Assembly: GCF_014646015.1 (NCBI RefSeq)
Contig: NZ_BMMQ01000002.1
Location: 310,277-374,276 of the forward strand
Length of the DNA: 64,000 bases
Reading direction: 5' to 3'
Source of the DNA: Microbacterium nanhaiense
Lineage (GTDB): Bacteria; Actinomycetota; Actinomycetes; Actinomycetales; Microbacteriaceae
In this document: positions 29,264-37,997 of the stretch, in pieces
How positions within the stretch are numbered: position 1 is the first letter of the stretch
Layout: each line of letters opens with the position of its first letter
Notes under the pieces: model-generated
Told to the model about the DNA's origin: nothing
Databases searched by the model: none
The model's input: the letters and a program-made list of their open reading frames with translations, nothing else
Position numbers and translations under genes: made by a program

Positions 29264-29926
29264 TCAGATGAGCGCGCGGAGGAACTGCTCCGGCGAGAGG
29301 CGCGCCTCCCGCGCGCGTGCGCGGAGACGTTCGAGTTCGTCCGGCGAGAGGGAGATTGACAGCGACACGGCCGGCTCCTCATCGAATCCGTCGAAGAGAG
29401 TCGGCTGGGCGGGCGGGGCGAGGGGCGCCGGATCCGGATCCGCGTCGCGGAGCGCGGGCGCGGATCCGGTGAAGCCCGGGCCGCTCGCCACGGGCGAACC
29501 CTTCTGGTAGGCCCGCGCCGCGCCATTTGCCCGTTCGTCGGCCGCCTCGTTGAGGGGGTGGCCCGCGTGGCCCTTCACCCACTCGAAGCGCACGCGCCGG
29601 CCCTGCATGGCCCGATCGAGCGCCTGCATGATGTCGAGGTTGAGCACCGGCTTGCCGTTGGCCTTCTTCCACCCCTTCTTCTTCCAGCCGGGCATCCACT
29701 TGGTGATCGAATCGATCACGTAGCGGCTGTCGCAGTGGATGAGGAGGTCCTCGCCCGTGTGCGCGGTCGCGCGAAGCAGTTCGAGCACCGCCGTCAGCTC
29801 GCCGATGTTGTTTGTGCCGTACGGGGCACCGCCGGCGGCCCAGCTCGCGTCGTCGATGTACCAGGCCCAGCCCATGGGGCCAGGATTGCCGAGGGCGGAT
29901 CCGTCTGCGGCGGCGATGATCGTCAT
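29264..29926 (-). CDS. RNase HI-family protein
   Basis: This protein degrades RNA in RNA-DNA hybrids. Of 220 residues, 1-148 form the RNase H domain with the acidic residues in AAADGSALGN, NNIGELTAVLELL and HCDSRYVID, plus VKGHAGHPLNEAADERAN. The remaining tail (about 150-220) ends in a segment resembling a ribbon-helix-like DNA-binding motif (SLSPDELERLRARAREARL), unusual for plain RnhA. It is alone on its transcript. Confidence 0.9.
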   Translation of the reverse strand: MTIIAAADGSALGNPGPMGWAWYIDDASWAAGGAPYGTNNIGELTAVLELLRATAHTGEDLLIHCDSRYVIDSITKWMPGWKKKGWKKANGKPVLNLDIMQALDRAMQGRRVRFEWVKGHAGHPLNEAADERANGAARAYQKGSPVASGPGFTGSAPALRDADPDPAPLAPPAQPTLFDGFDEEPAVSLSISLSPDELERLRARAREARLSPEQFLRALI

Positions 29927-30010
29927 CCGTCCATCCTAGGTTTCGCGCCGCTGGGCGACGGCTGGTCCCGTGCGGTGCGCCCGGGCGCGCACGGTGCGAG
30001 CCCGCCGCGG

Positions 30011-31048
30011 CTACCGGAGACCCGCCGCGAGCTCGGCGAACACCTCGTTCGCTGAATCGCCACGCGCGAGCGGGGCCGACTGGCCGAGCCAGAGCGACTG
30101 CAGCTCGCCGAGGTTCTGCTGGCCGGCGGGGCCGCGGAACTTTCCCGTCAGCCAATTCTGCGCGGGGAAGGGCGCGATCATGCCGCCGGCCTCGATTGCC
30201 CGTACGGCCCGGTTGCGCGCGCCGCGTGCGAGGCGGCCGCTCATCGCCCGCGTGAGCACGCTCTCGTCGGCGGCGGTCGACCGGATCGCCTCGCGATGAG
30301 CGGCGTTGGCGGCGGACTCGCGCGTGGCGAGAAACGCCGTGCCGACCTGCACGCCGGACGCGCCGAGGGCGAGGGCTGCCGCGACGCCCCGCCGGTCGGC
30401 GATGCCGCCAGCGGCGATGACGGGAGCGCGCACGGCGTCGACGACCTGGGGAACGAGGGCGAAAGTCCCGACGAGCGAGTCCTCGGCGGGCTTCAGGAAG
30501 GAGACGCGGTGGCCCGCGGCCTCGGACCCGCTGGCGACGATCGCGTCGACCCCCGCCTCGTCGAGCGCGACGGCCTCGGCGACGGTCGTCGCCGTGCCGA
30601 TCACGCGGATCCCTCGGCCTCTGGCTTCCGCGACGAGCTCCGGTGAGGGAACGCCGAAGACGACGCTGAGGGCGGCGGGCGCCGCCTCCCAGATCGCGTC
30701 GAGCTGTTCTTCGAGCGACGGCATGTACGACTCGGGGCGCGCGGGCGTCTCCACGCCGACGGCCGAATAGAACGGCTCGAGCGCCTGTGCGAATACGGCG
30801 TGCTGAGCCGTCGGCACGGCCTCGTCGCCCATCGGCAGCCAGATGTTGAGCGTGATCGGCTTATCGGTTGCGGCCCTCAGCTCGGCTGCGGTCTTGCGGA
30901 TCCGGTCGCCGTCGTAGCCATAGAGTCCGTACGCGCCGAGGCCGCCCGCGTTGCTGACAGCGGCTGTCAGCGCCACCGACGAGAGGCCGCCGAACGCCCC
31001 GAGCAGAATCGGGTGGGTGACACCGAAGGTGTCGGTGAAGCCGGCCAC
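30011..31048 (-). CDS. Nitronate monooxygenase-type flavoprotein
   Basis: This FMN-dependent TIM-barrel enzyme of 345 residues oxidises nitronates or, in some relatives, reduces enoyl groups. Motifs visible: GAFGGLSSVAL near the start, VFGVPSP, ASGSEAAGHR (about 173-182, the FMN phosphate and catalytic His region), VIAAGGIADRRGV and ALGASGVQVGTAFLAT. It ends 3 nt after the 3-hydroxyacyl-CoA dehydrogenase gene, so the two are probably cotranscribed. Confidence 0.9.
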   Translation of the reverse strand: MAGFTDTFGVTHPILLGAFGGLSSVALTAAVSNAGGLGAYGLYGYDGDRIRKTAAELRAATDKPITLNIWLPMGDEAVPTAQHAVFAQALEPFYSAVGVETPARPESYMPSLEEQLDAIWEAAPAALSVVFGVPSPELVAEARGRGIRVIGTATTVAEAVALDEAGVDAIVASGSEAAGHRVSFLKPAEDSLVGTFALVPQVVDAVRAPVIAAGGIADRRGVAAALALGASGVQVGTAFLATRESAANAAHREAIRSTAADESVLTRAMSGRLARGARNRAVRAIEAGGMIAPFPAQNWLTGKFRGPAGQQNLGELQSLWLGQSAPLARGDSANEVFAELAAGLR

Positions 31049-31051
31049 GGA

Positions 31052-31903
31052 TCAGTCGCCGTACTCGTAGAAGCCGCGGCCGGTTGCGACGCCGAGGCGA
31101 CCCTGGTCGATGTAGTCGGTCTTGAGTCGCTCGGCGAACTCGCGCTTGACCGGGTCGGAGCTGTCCTTGTTGAGGTTGTAGGGGGTCGTCATGCCGACGA
31201 CGTCGAAGATCTGGAACGGCCCGAGCGGTGCGCCGGTCGCCTTGCGCCACGTCATATCGATGACGTCGATGTCGGCGACGCCGCGCACCCACAGGGTGGC
31301 CGCCGCGTCGAGGAGGGGAACGAGAAGGGAGTTGAGAACGTAGCCGGGCTGTTCCTTCTTCACGCGGATCGCAACCATCCCGATCTCCTCGGCGAAGCGC
31401 GCGACCTCTTCGAAGACGGCCGGGTCGGTGTGCTCCTGCGCCATCACCTCGCCCGTGTTGTTGCGCCAGATCTCGTTCGCGAAGTGCAGGGCGAGGAACT
31501 TCGACGGGCGGTCGACGGCGCTCACGATGTCGCTCGGCAGGAGCGTGGAGGAGTTCGTGGCGAAGATCGTGTTCTCGGGGGCCACGGCCGAGACCTTCTG
31601 CCAGGTGTCGCGCTTGATGTCGAGCCGTTCGGGCACGGCCTCGATGACGATGTCGGCCTCGGCGACGGCCTCGGCGAGGTCGCTCGTCGCGCGGATCCGC
31701 GACACGGCGGCATCGAGCGATTCGGGCGTCGCATCGGGCAGGTCGCGGAGATAGAAGGGCTTCAGCTGCTCCCACCTTGCCGGTAGCTTCGCGAGGATCT
31801 CGTCGTTGATGTCGTACGCCACGACATCCTTGCCCGCGTACGCGGTCTGGAAGATGATCTGGGATCCGAGAACGCCCGTGCCGAGCACCGTTACCTGCTG
31901 CAT
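31052..31903 (-). CDS. 3-hydroxyacyl-CoA dehydrogenase
   Basis: This NAD-dependent dehydrogenase of fatty-acid metabolism has 283 residues from the ATG at 31903. The N-terminal Rossmann fold shows VTVLGTGVLGSQ, EAVPERLDIK gives the family EavpE motif, and NTSTLL-like NSSTLLPSD follows. The catalytic His is in FLALHFANE. It corresponds to single-domain 3-hydroxybutyryl-CoA dehydrogenases. A ribosome binding site AGAAAG precedes the start. Longer upstream frames are not supported. Confidence 0.93.
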   Translation of the reverse strand: MQQVTVLGTGVLGSQIIFQTAYAGKDVVAYDINDEILAKLPARWEQLKPFYLRDLPDATPESLDAAVSRIRATSDLAEAVAEADIVIEAVPERLDIKRDTWQKVSAVAPENTIFATNSSTLLPSDIVSAVDRPSKFLALHFANEIWRNNTGEVMAQEHTDPAVFEEVARFAEEIGMVAIRVKKEQPGYVLNSLLVPLLDAAATLWVRGVADIDVIDMTWRKATGAPLGPFQIFDVVGMTTPYNLNKDSSDPVKREFAERLKTDYIDQGRLGVATGRGFYEYGD

Positions 31904-31993
31904 AGCTGCCTTCTTTCTGGGGAGAGTGGATACCTCCATTCTGCTCCCGTGCGCCGCACCGGGCTCGGGCATCGGCCTTGAGAGGATCGAACC

Positions 31994-32611
31994 ATGACGC
32001 GTCTCGACTTTCTCAACGCCCCCGTCGAGTGGGCGGCGCGGCGGCTGCTCGGATGCGAGCTCGTGAGCGACATCGGCCCGCGCGTACGGGTGCGCATCGT
32101 CGAGGTCGAGGCCTACGACGAGCACGACGAGGCGAGCCATACCTTCCGTGGTCAGAACGCCCGCAATGCGGCCATGTTCCTCGGTGCCGGTCATCTGTAC
32201 GTGTACCGGTCGATGGGGATCCACTACTGCTGCAACGTCGTCACCGGCGCGGAGGGACACGGCGCGGGGGTGCTGATCCGCGCGGCGGAGCCGCTCGAAG
32301 GGATCGAGGAGATCACCCGGCGCCGGGGCCGCGAGGGAATCGGCGCGACGAACGGCCCCGGGAAGCTCGGCCAGGCGCTCGGCGCCGACGTCGCTCTCTC
32401 GGGTTCATCCCTGGAGGACGGTCCGATCACCCTCGTGGTGCGGGATCCGGCTCCGGACGAAGAGATCGCGACCGGCGTGCGCGTGGGGATCTCGAAGGCG
32501 GCCGAGTTGCCGCGCCGTTTCTATCTTCGCGGAAACCCTTACGTCTCCCGGCACCACGGTGCGCCGGGCCCGCGCCGAGCCGCGACCGAGGCGGGACACG
32601 CCGGCGGGTGA
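31994..32611 (+). CDS. DNA-3-methyladenine glycosylase (AAG/Mpg type)
   Basis: This base-excision glycosylase removes alkylated purines. The 205-residue protein shows the family's VEVEAYDEHDEASHTFRG segment (catalytic Glu and Asp area), NAAMFLGAGHLYVYRSMG and NGPGKLGQALG. It is a short AAG without extra domains. The ATG is preceded by GAGAGG. It is divergent from the dehydrogenase gene. Confidence 0.93.
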   Translation: MTRLDFLNAPVEWAARRLLGCELVSDIGPRVRVRIVEVEAYDEHDEASHTFRGQNARNAAMFLGAGHLYVYRSMGIHYCCNVVTGAEGHGAGVLIRAAEPLEGIEEITRRRGREGIGATNGPGKLGQALGADVALSGSSLEDGPITLVVRDPAPDEEIATGVRVGISKAAELPRRFYLRGNPYVSRHHGAPGPRRAATEAGHAGG

Positions 32612-32639
32612 CGGCCGCCGGGCGCGCCCCGCAACCGGA

Positions 32640-33611
32640 TTACTCCGGCCAGCGCGCCGTGTAGGGTGCCTCGAGCGCGGCCCGCTCTTCGGTGGTGAGG
32701 TGCACCTCGAGGGAGGCGATGGCATCGGAGAGGTGGTGCGGTTTCGTCGCGCCGATGATCGGTGCGGTGATGCCGGGGGCTTCGTTGACCCATGCGAGCG
32801 CCACCTGCGCGCGCGAGATGCCGCGCGCCTCGGCGATCGCGCCGACGGCATCGGCGATCTCGTGATCCGCTGCCTCGTTCTGGCGGTAGAGGCGCTGCAG
32901 GAGGGCATCGGATCCGGCGCGATCGCCGAGGTCCTGCCAAGGCCGGGTGAGACGGCCGCGGGCGAGCGGGCTCCACGGGGTCAGCGCGATGCCGTCGTTG
33001 ATCGAGAGCGGAATCATCTCGCGCTCGTCCTCGCGGGTGATGAGGTTGTATTGGCTCTGCATCGACACGAACTGCGCCCATCCCTCGGCGCGCTGGATGC
33101 CGAGTGCCGTCGCGAATTGCCACGCCGCCATCGAGGACGCGCCGATGTACCGGGCCTTGCCCGATCGGACGACGTCGTTGAGCGCCTCGAGCGTCTCGCG
33201 CAGCGGCGTGTTCTCGTCGAATCGATGGATGATGTACAGATCGACGTAGTCGGTGCCGAGCCGGCGCAGGCTGTTGTCGATCTCCTGCATGATCGCCTTG
33301 CGCGACAGCCCGCGCTTGTTCGGGCCGTCGCCCATCGCCATGTACACCTTCGTGGCCAGGACGATCTCGTCGCGGTCTGCGAAGTCGCGCAGCGCCCGGC
33401 CGACGATCTCTTCGCTGTGCCCGAGCGAGTACATGTTCGCGGTGTCGAAGAAGTTGATACCGCGCTCCACGGCCTCGCGGATGAAGGGGCGGCTCGCCTC
33501 TTCGTCCAGCGTCCAGCCGTGCGAGCCGCGATCGGGGTCGCCGTAACTCATACAGCCGAGGGCGATGGGGGACACGTACATGCCGGTGTTGCCGAGGCGG
33601 CGATACTCCAT
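32640..33611 (-). CDS. Aldo/keto reductase
   Basis: This NADPH-dependent oxidoreductase of 323 residues has a TIM barrel beginning MEYRRLGNTGMYVSPIALG. The tetrad positions are visible as Asp and Tyr in FFDTANMYSLGHSEE, Lys in VLATKVYM and His in LYIIHRFDEN. It resembles YghZ/Kv-beta-like reductases. The substrate is unknown and no close operon partner is seen. Confidence 0.92.
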   Translation of the reverse strand: MEYRRLGNTGMYVSPIALGCMSYGDPDRGSHGWTLDEEASRPFIREAVERGINFFDTANMYSLGHSEEIVGRALRDFADRDEIVLATKVYMAMGDGPNKRGLSRKAIMQEIDNSLRRLGTDYVDLYIIHRFDENTPLRETLEALNDVVRSGKARYIGASSMAAWQFATALGIQRAEGWAQFVSMQSQYNLITREDEREMIPLSINDGIALTPWSPLARGRLTRPWQDLGDRAGSDALLQRLYRQNEAADHEIADAVGAIAEARGISRAQVALAWVNEAPGITAPIIGATKPHHLSDAIASLEVHLTTEERAALEAPYTARWPE

Positions 33612-33691
33612 GGTTCTCCTTCGAGGGTTCTCCGCCGATGCTATCGGCGGCGCCCCCGGCGCGGGGAGGCGTGTGACGCCCTGTGAAGCCG

Positions 33692-34726
33692 TCAGAACAG
33701 CGTGGGGCCGGAGCCGACGTTGAGCGCCGGAGCGGCCGCGGCAGTGCGGGCCGCGCGGCGCGCCTCCGGCTGATCCTCGTCCTCGATGGAGGCGAGCCCG
33801 TGACGGGCGAGGATCGGCCGCATGCGTCGTGCGAGCTGACGCCGATACGGTGCCGGCGCGTAGTGCGCCTGGCCGTAGAAGCGGCGGTAGCCGGCCTCCA
33901 GCTCGGGGTGCTCCCGCGCCACCCAGTCGAGGAACCACTCCTTCGCGCCGGGACGCAGGTGCAGGGCGCCGAAGACGACCCTCCGCGCTCCCGCGGCTGC
34001 GATCTCCGAGACGGCGCGCTCGAGGTCGTCCGCCGAATCGCTGAGCCACGGCAGGATGGGCATGAGGAAGACCGTCACGTCGAGGCCAGCGTCGGCCGCG
34101 GCCCGCACGGTCGCCAATCGCGCGGCAGTCGTCGGGGTCCCGGGTTCGACGCGCTGCTGGAGGGCGTCGTCGAACACCGCGATCGACATCGCCAGGTCGA
34201 CATGAACGTGCTGCGCCGCCTCCGCGATGAGCGGCAGGTCGCGTCGCAGCAGCGTGCCCTTCGTCAGGATCGACATCGGCGTGCCGCTCTCGGCCAGAGA
34301 CCGCACGATGCCGGGCATCAGACGGTATCGGCCCTCTGCGCGCTGGTACGGGTCCGTGTTCGATCCCAGCGCCACGAGCTCGCGCCGCCAAGAACGGCGG
34401 CGCACCTCGGCTCGGAGCACCTCGGCGACATTGGTCTTCACGATGATCTGCCGGTCGAAGTCGTCTCCGGCGTCGAGCTCGAGATAGCGGTGGGTGCTCC
34501 GCGCGAAGCAGTAGACGCAGGCGTGCGAGCAGCCCCGGTATGGATTCACCGTCCACGAGAACGGCATCGAACTGGCCTCGGGCACGCGGTTGAGCGCCGA
34601 CTTCGCGAGGACCTCGTGAAAGGTCATACCGGCGAACTCCGGCGTGCGGACCGTGCGGGACAGGCCCGCGATCGGTAGCCCGCCGGTCTGGGCATCGATA
34701 CTCTGTCCACTCCAGCGCATGACCAT
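33692..34726 (-). CDS. Rv2578c-type radical SAM protein
   Basis: This 344-residue protein has the radical SAM cluster motif GCSHACVYC (Cys-x3-Cys-x2-Cys, near residues 65-73) within NPYRGCSHACVYCFAR. This layout defines the Rv2578c-type family, related to photolyase-repair-like SplB proteins; the reaction is unknown. Two ATGs lie at the 5' end (34726 and 34720); either could start translation. Confidence 0.9.
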   Translation of the reverse strand: MVMRWSGQSIDAQTGGLPIAGLSRTVRTPEFAGMTFHEVLAKSALNRVPEASSMPFSWTVNPYRGCSHACVYCFARSTHRYLELDAGDDFDRQIIVKTNVAEVLRAEVRRRSWRRELVALGSNTDPYQRAEGRYRLMPGIVRSLAESGTPMSILTKGTLLRRDLPLIAEAAQHVHVDLAMSIAVFDDALQQRVEPGTPTTAARLATVRAAADAGLDVTVFLMPILPWLSDSADDLERAVSEIAAAGARRVVFGALHLRPGAKEWFLDWVAREHPELEAGYRRFYGQAHYAPAPYRRQLARRMRPILARHGLASIEDEDQPEARRAARTAAAAPALNVGSGPTLF

Positions 34727-34779
34727 ATTCGAACACAGATTCGATGCATGTGCAACGCGGATTCTGACAGGATGAGCGC

Positions 34780-35634
34780 ATGACGACTCATGGGTGGCAG
34801 GGCGACGTACGCAGCATTCTCCGGGTGGCGGAGAGATTCCGGCTCGCGGACCTCGACCCGGGCGCGACGCCGGGTTATGAGGGCGACAAGGCGACGGGCG
34901 CGAAGGACCTGGCGAAGCGCATGGCGCGCCTCGATGATCTGCAGGAACGCCTGTATGCGTCCAGCCGCGCCGGGACGGCCCGCGACGCGGTGCTTCTCGT
35001 GCTGCAGGGGATGGACACGGCGGGCAAGGGCGGCATCGTGCGGCATGTGCTCGGTTCCGTCGACCCTCAGGGCGTGCAGCTGCGGGCGTTCGGGGCGCCG
35101 ACGGCGGATGAGCTTGCGCACGATTTCCTCTGGCGCGTCGAGCGGCGGCTCCCCGCGCGCGGATTCCTCGGCGTATTCGACCGCTCCCACTACGAGGACG
35201 TGCTGGTCGGAAAGGTCCGCCAGTTGGCCGATGCGGAGGAGATCGAACGCCGATACGCGGCGATCAACGACTTCGAGGCGCGTGTGGCGGCGGGTGGCAC
35301 CCGCATCGTGAAGGTCATGCTGCACATCTCGCAGGACGAGCAGCGCGCTCGCCTCCAAGAGCGTCTGGACCGGCCGGATAAGCACTGGAAGTACAACCCC
35401 GGCGACGTCGACGACCGTATGCTCTGGCGCGAGTACCGCGATGCGTACGAAACGGCGTTCGCGCGCACCTCGACCGAGACCGCTCCGTGGTATGTCGTTC
35501 CGGCGGATCGAAAGTGGTACGCGCGGCTCGCCGTGCAGGAGCTTCTCATTGCGGCGCTGGAAGACATCGACCCTCAGTGGCCTCCGGCGACATTCGACGT
35601 CGAGGCCGAGAAGAAGCGCCTCGCGGCAAGCTAG
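34780..35634 (+). CDS. PPK2-family polyphosphate kinase
   Basis: This enzyme transfers phosphate between polyphosphate and nucleotides. The 284-residue protein has a Walker A-like GMDTAGKGG (near residues 76-84), the Walker B region FDRSHYEDVL, and the lid arginines between residues 185 and 210. It belongs to the one-domain class that phosphorylates nucleotides with polyphosphate. Its last 4 nt overlap the convergent LysE remnant. Confidence 0.92.
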   Translation: MTTHGWQGDVRSILRVAERFRLADLDPGATPGYEGDKATGAKDLAKRMARLDDLQERLYASSRAGTARDAVLLVLQGMDTAGKGGIVRHVLGSVDPQGVQLRAFGAPTADELAHDFLWRVERRLPARGFLGVFDRSHYEDVLVGKVRQLADAEEIERRYAAINDFEARVAAGGTRIVKVMLHISQDEQRARLQERLDRPDKHWKYNPGDVDDRMLWREYRDAYETAFARTSTETAPWYVVPADRKWYARLAVQELLIAALEDIDPQWPPATFDVEAEKKRLAAS

Positions 35635-35944
35635 ACCAGCAGCAGCAATGCCGCGACACCGAGGAACAGCGCGCCGAAGACCATGTTGAGGCCGCGCCGG
35701 CCGCGGCGGCTTCGCGTCAGCGAGCGGAACGGCTTTGCGGCGAGCGCGAACACGAACCACATCACGAGGATGTCGACGGCGAGCACCGTGGCAACGAGGA
35801 TCAGGTACTGGGGGAGCGGCACACGCGAGAGATCTATGAACGACGGGATGAACGCCAGGAAGAACACGATGGCCTTCGGGTTCAGCAGGTGAGGCTGATG
35901 ACGACGCAGGCGAGTAAGAGCGAGAGCCAGACGGTCAGGGTCAC
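35631..35944 (-). pseudogene. LysE/RhtB exporter remnant with internal deletion
   Basis: The first 19 codons from the GTG at 35944 encode the N-terminus of a RhtB/LysE-family amino-acid exporter (TLTVWLSLLLACVVISLT). The frame then runs into a TGA at 35884-35882. In another frame, directly adjoining sequence from about 35887 down to 35631 encodes the C-terminal part of the same family (LNPKAIVFFLAFIPSF and two further membrane helices). A family member has about 200 residues; roughly 100 middle residues are missing. This is a deletion with frameshift, so no functional exporter is expected. Confidence 0.85.
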
Positions 35945-35953
35945 CGAAGAATC

Positions 35954-36841
35954 CTAGGCTGGGGCGGCTGAGGAACCGGACTCCGCGACGAGCTCGACAA
36001 ACGCGCGTGCCGCGGGGCTCGGATTGAATTCGCCCCAGGCGAGGTACTCGACGCGGGTGGGGCCGTCGTCGACCGCCACGGTGACGACACCGGGGTCGCC
36101 GGGTGTGACGCCCGGCGGAAGGAGGGCGATCGCGACACCCGCTCGAACGATCGAGACGATGACATCGACGGTGGTCGCCTCGAACGGGACCTCGCGTCGG
36201 AGACCGGCCATCTCGAAGGCGAGGTCGGATTGCGCGCGTCCGGGGGATCCCGCCGGGAAGTCCGCGAAGGGCTCGTCCGCGAGATCGGCGAGCAGCACGC
36301 GCCCCTTGCGGGCGAGCGGGTGCTCCGATGCCGCGACCGCGAGCAGGCGATCGCGGCGCAGGACACGCGACGCGGCGGGCGGCGGTGTCGACTCGGGGAA
36401 ACCGAGGATCGCCACGTCGAGGCGCTTCGCGTGAAGATCCGCGACGAACGCATCGCTGGCCCCGGTGCGCAGGCGGATCCGGACCGCGGGGTGTGCCGAA
36501 CGGAACGTCCGCAAGCAGGCGGGAATGTCGATCGCGGTGACCGTCGGAATGATGCCGATCGACAACTCGCCCCGGATCTCGCCGGCCGCGGCGCTCGCCG
36601 CGTCTACCGCGCGGGCGGCGGCGTCGAGCGCGATCCGTGCCTCCGCGAGGAAGGCGTCGCCCGCGGCGGTGAGCTCGACCCTGCGGCTGGTGCGCGCGAA
36701 CAGGGGAGCGCCGATCTCCCGCTCGAGTGCCTTGATCTGGTGGCTCAGCGCGGATTGCACGACGAAGCAGCGCGCGGCGGCGCGGGTGAAGCTGCGCTCC
36801 TCGGCGACCGCGACGACGTATCTCAGTTGCGGGAGGTCCAC
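35954..36841 (-). CDS. LysR-family regulator
   Basis: This 295-residue protein has the LysR winged HTH (MDLPQLRYVVAVAEERSF, then VVQSALSHQIKALEREIG) at the N-terminus and a substrate-binding domain after it. It ends 10 nt before the LysE remnant and is divergent from the EamA gene, so it probably controlled the exporter and may control the EamA gene through the site near 36875. Confidence 0.92.
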   Translation of the reverse strand: MDLPQLRYVVAVAEERSFTRAAARCFVVQSALSHQIKALEREIGAPLFARTSRRVELTAAGDAFLAEARIALDAAARAVDAASAAAGEIRGELSIGIIPTVTAIDIPACLRTFRSAHPAVRIRLRTGASDAFVADLHAKRLDVAILGFPESTPPPAASRVLRRDRLLAVAASEHPLARKGRVLLADLADEPFADFPAGSPGRAQSDLAFEMAGLRREVPFEATTVDVIVSIVRAGVAIALLPPGVTPGDPGVVTVAVDDGPTRVEYLAWGEFNPSPAARAFVELVAESGSSAAPA

Positions 36842-36874
36842 CGATCAATGATCGTAGTGCATGGAAAACATGAG

Positions 36875-36884
36875 ACACATGTGT
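36875..36884. promoter_or_regulatory. Palindrome in the lysR/eamA divergent region
   Basis: ACACATGTGT is a perfect 10-nt palindrome between two divergent starts (36841 and 36920). It is a reasonable LysR half-site candidate, but no second repeat is clear. Confidence 0.35.
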
Positions 36885-36919
36885 TGGACTCATTCGTTGG
36901 CCGCGCCGAGGGTGGAATC

Positions 36920-37822
36920 ATGACCGCTTCTTCTTCGCGCCTCGGCTGGACGGCCGCGGCGGCGCTCGCACCCGCCGTGTGGGGAACGACCTATATCGTG
37001 ACGACGCACCTCCTGCCCGACGGGCATCCGTTCTTCGCGGCGCTCATGCGCTCGCTTCCCGCGGGCCTCCTCGCGCTCGCTCTCACGCGCACGCCGCCGC
37101 GGGGGTCGTGGAGGTGGAAGAGTCTCGTGCTCGGCACCCTCAACATGGGCGCCTTCTTCCCGCTCCTCTTCGTTGCCGCACAGCACCTACCGGGCGGTGC
37201 AGCGGCCACCCTCGGCGCGGTTCAGCCGATCGTCGTCGCCGCGCTCGCGGTGTGGATCCTGCGCGAGAGGCTGTCGGGCTGGCGGGTGCTCTGGGGTTTG
37301 TGCGGAATAGCCGGGATCGCGCTCGTCGTGCTCCGCCCCGGAGCGGGATTGGATGCCATCGGCCTCGCCGCCGGTCTCGGAGGGGCGGCGTCGATGGCGA
37401 TGGGAGTCGTGCTCGTCAAGCGGTGGGGGATCCCGCAGGGCGTCTCCGCGATGGCGTTCGCCGGATGGCAGCTCACCGCGGCGGGCGCGGTGTTGATCCT
37501 GCCGGCGCTCCTCATCGACGGCGTGCCGTCCGACATCGGGATGCTGGCAGTCGCGGGCTACGCGTGGCTGGGTGTGATCGGCGGGCTGTGCAGCTATGCC
37601 CTCTGGTTCGCGGGGATTCGCCGACTCCCCGTCACGTCGACGGCGCTTCTCGGGATCCTGTCGCCGCTCGTGGCGGCCGTCCTCGGTGCGGCCTTCGCGG
37701 GGGAGGGATTCTCGCCCGCGCAGCTCGGCGGGTTCGTCGTCGCGGTGGCCGCGATGACCCTCGGTCAGTTCCCACCGCCGCGAACCCGTGATCGGGAGAC
37801 CGCGCGCCGGACCGCACACTGA
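36920..37822 (+). CDS. EamA/DMT-superfamily transporter
   Basis: This membrane protein of 300 residues has ten predicted helices in two repeats (about 10-150 and 155-290), each containing the EamA pattern such as AAALAPAVWGTTYIVTT at the start. Relatives export amino acids or purines. The ATG at 36920 is preceded by GGGTGGAA. It is divergent from lysR and followed by a hairpin terminator. Confidence 0.9.
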   Translation: MTASSSRLGWTAAAALAPAVWGTTYIVTTHLLPDGHPFFAALMRSLPAGLLALALTRTPPRGSWRWKSLVLGTLNMGAFFPLLFVAAQHLPGGAAATLGAVQPIVVAALAVWILRERLSGWRVLWGLCGIAGIALVVLRPGAGLDAIGLAAGLGGAASMAMGVVLVKRWGIPQGVSAMAFAGWQLTAAGAVLILPALLIDGVPSDIGMLAVAGYAWLGVIGGLCSYALWFAGIRRLPVTSTALLGILSPLVAAVLGAAFAGEGFSPAQLGGFVVAVAAMTLGQFPPPRTRDRETARRTAH

Positions 37823-37921
37823 TATCGACCGGGCCGCAGGAGCGGCCGTCGACATCAATGACCCGACGAACCTCGAGGAGACGCCCTTCGAAATGGTGAT
37901 CCCCTGCCCCTGACCGGGTTG

Positions 37922-37955
37922 AGGCCGCGCCCCGAGATCTCACCGGGCGCGGCCT
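37922..37955 (+). terminator. Hairpin after the EamA gene
   Basis: AGGCCGCGCCC (37922-37932) pairs perfectly with 37945-37955 around a 12-nt loop. It is 100 nt after the EamA stop and just upstream of the MFS promoter. Confidence 0.5.
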
Positions 37956-37962
37956 TGCGCGT

Positions 37963-37991
37963 TTGTCGACACCTGACGGGGCCGGTAGCGT
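37963..37991 (+). promoter_or_regulatory. Promoter of the MFS gene, leaderless pattern
   Basis: TTGTCG (37963-37968) and TAGCGT (37986-37991) are separated by 17 nt. The GTG start follows after 6 nt, so the transcript would begin at the start codon. Confidence 0.65.
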
Positions 37992-37997
37992 GAAGCG

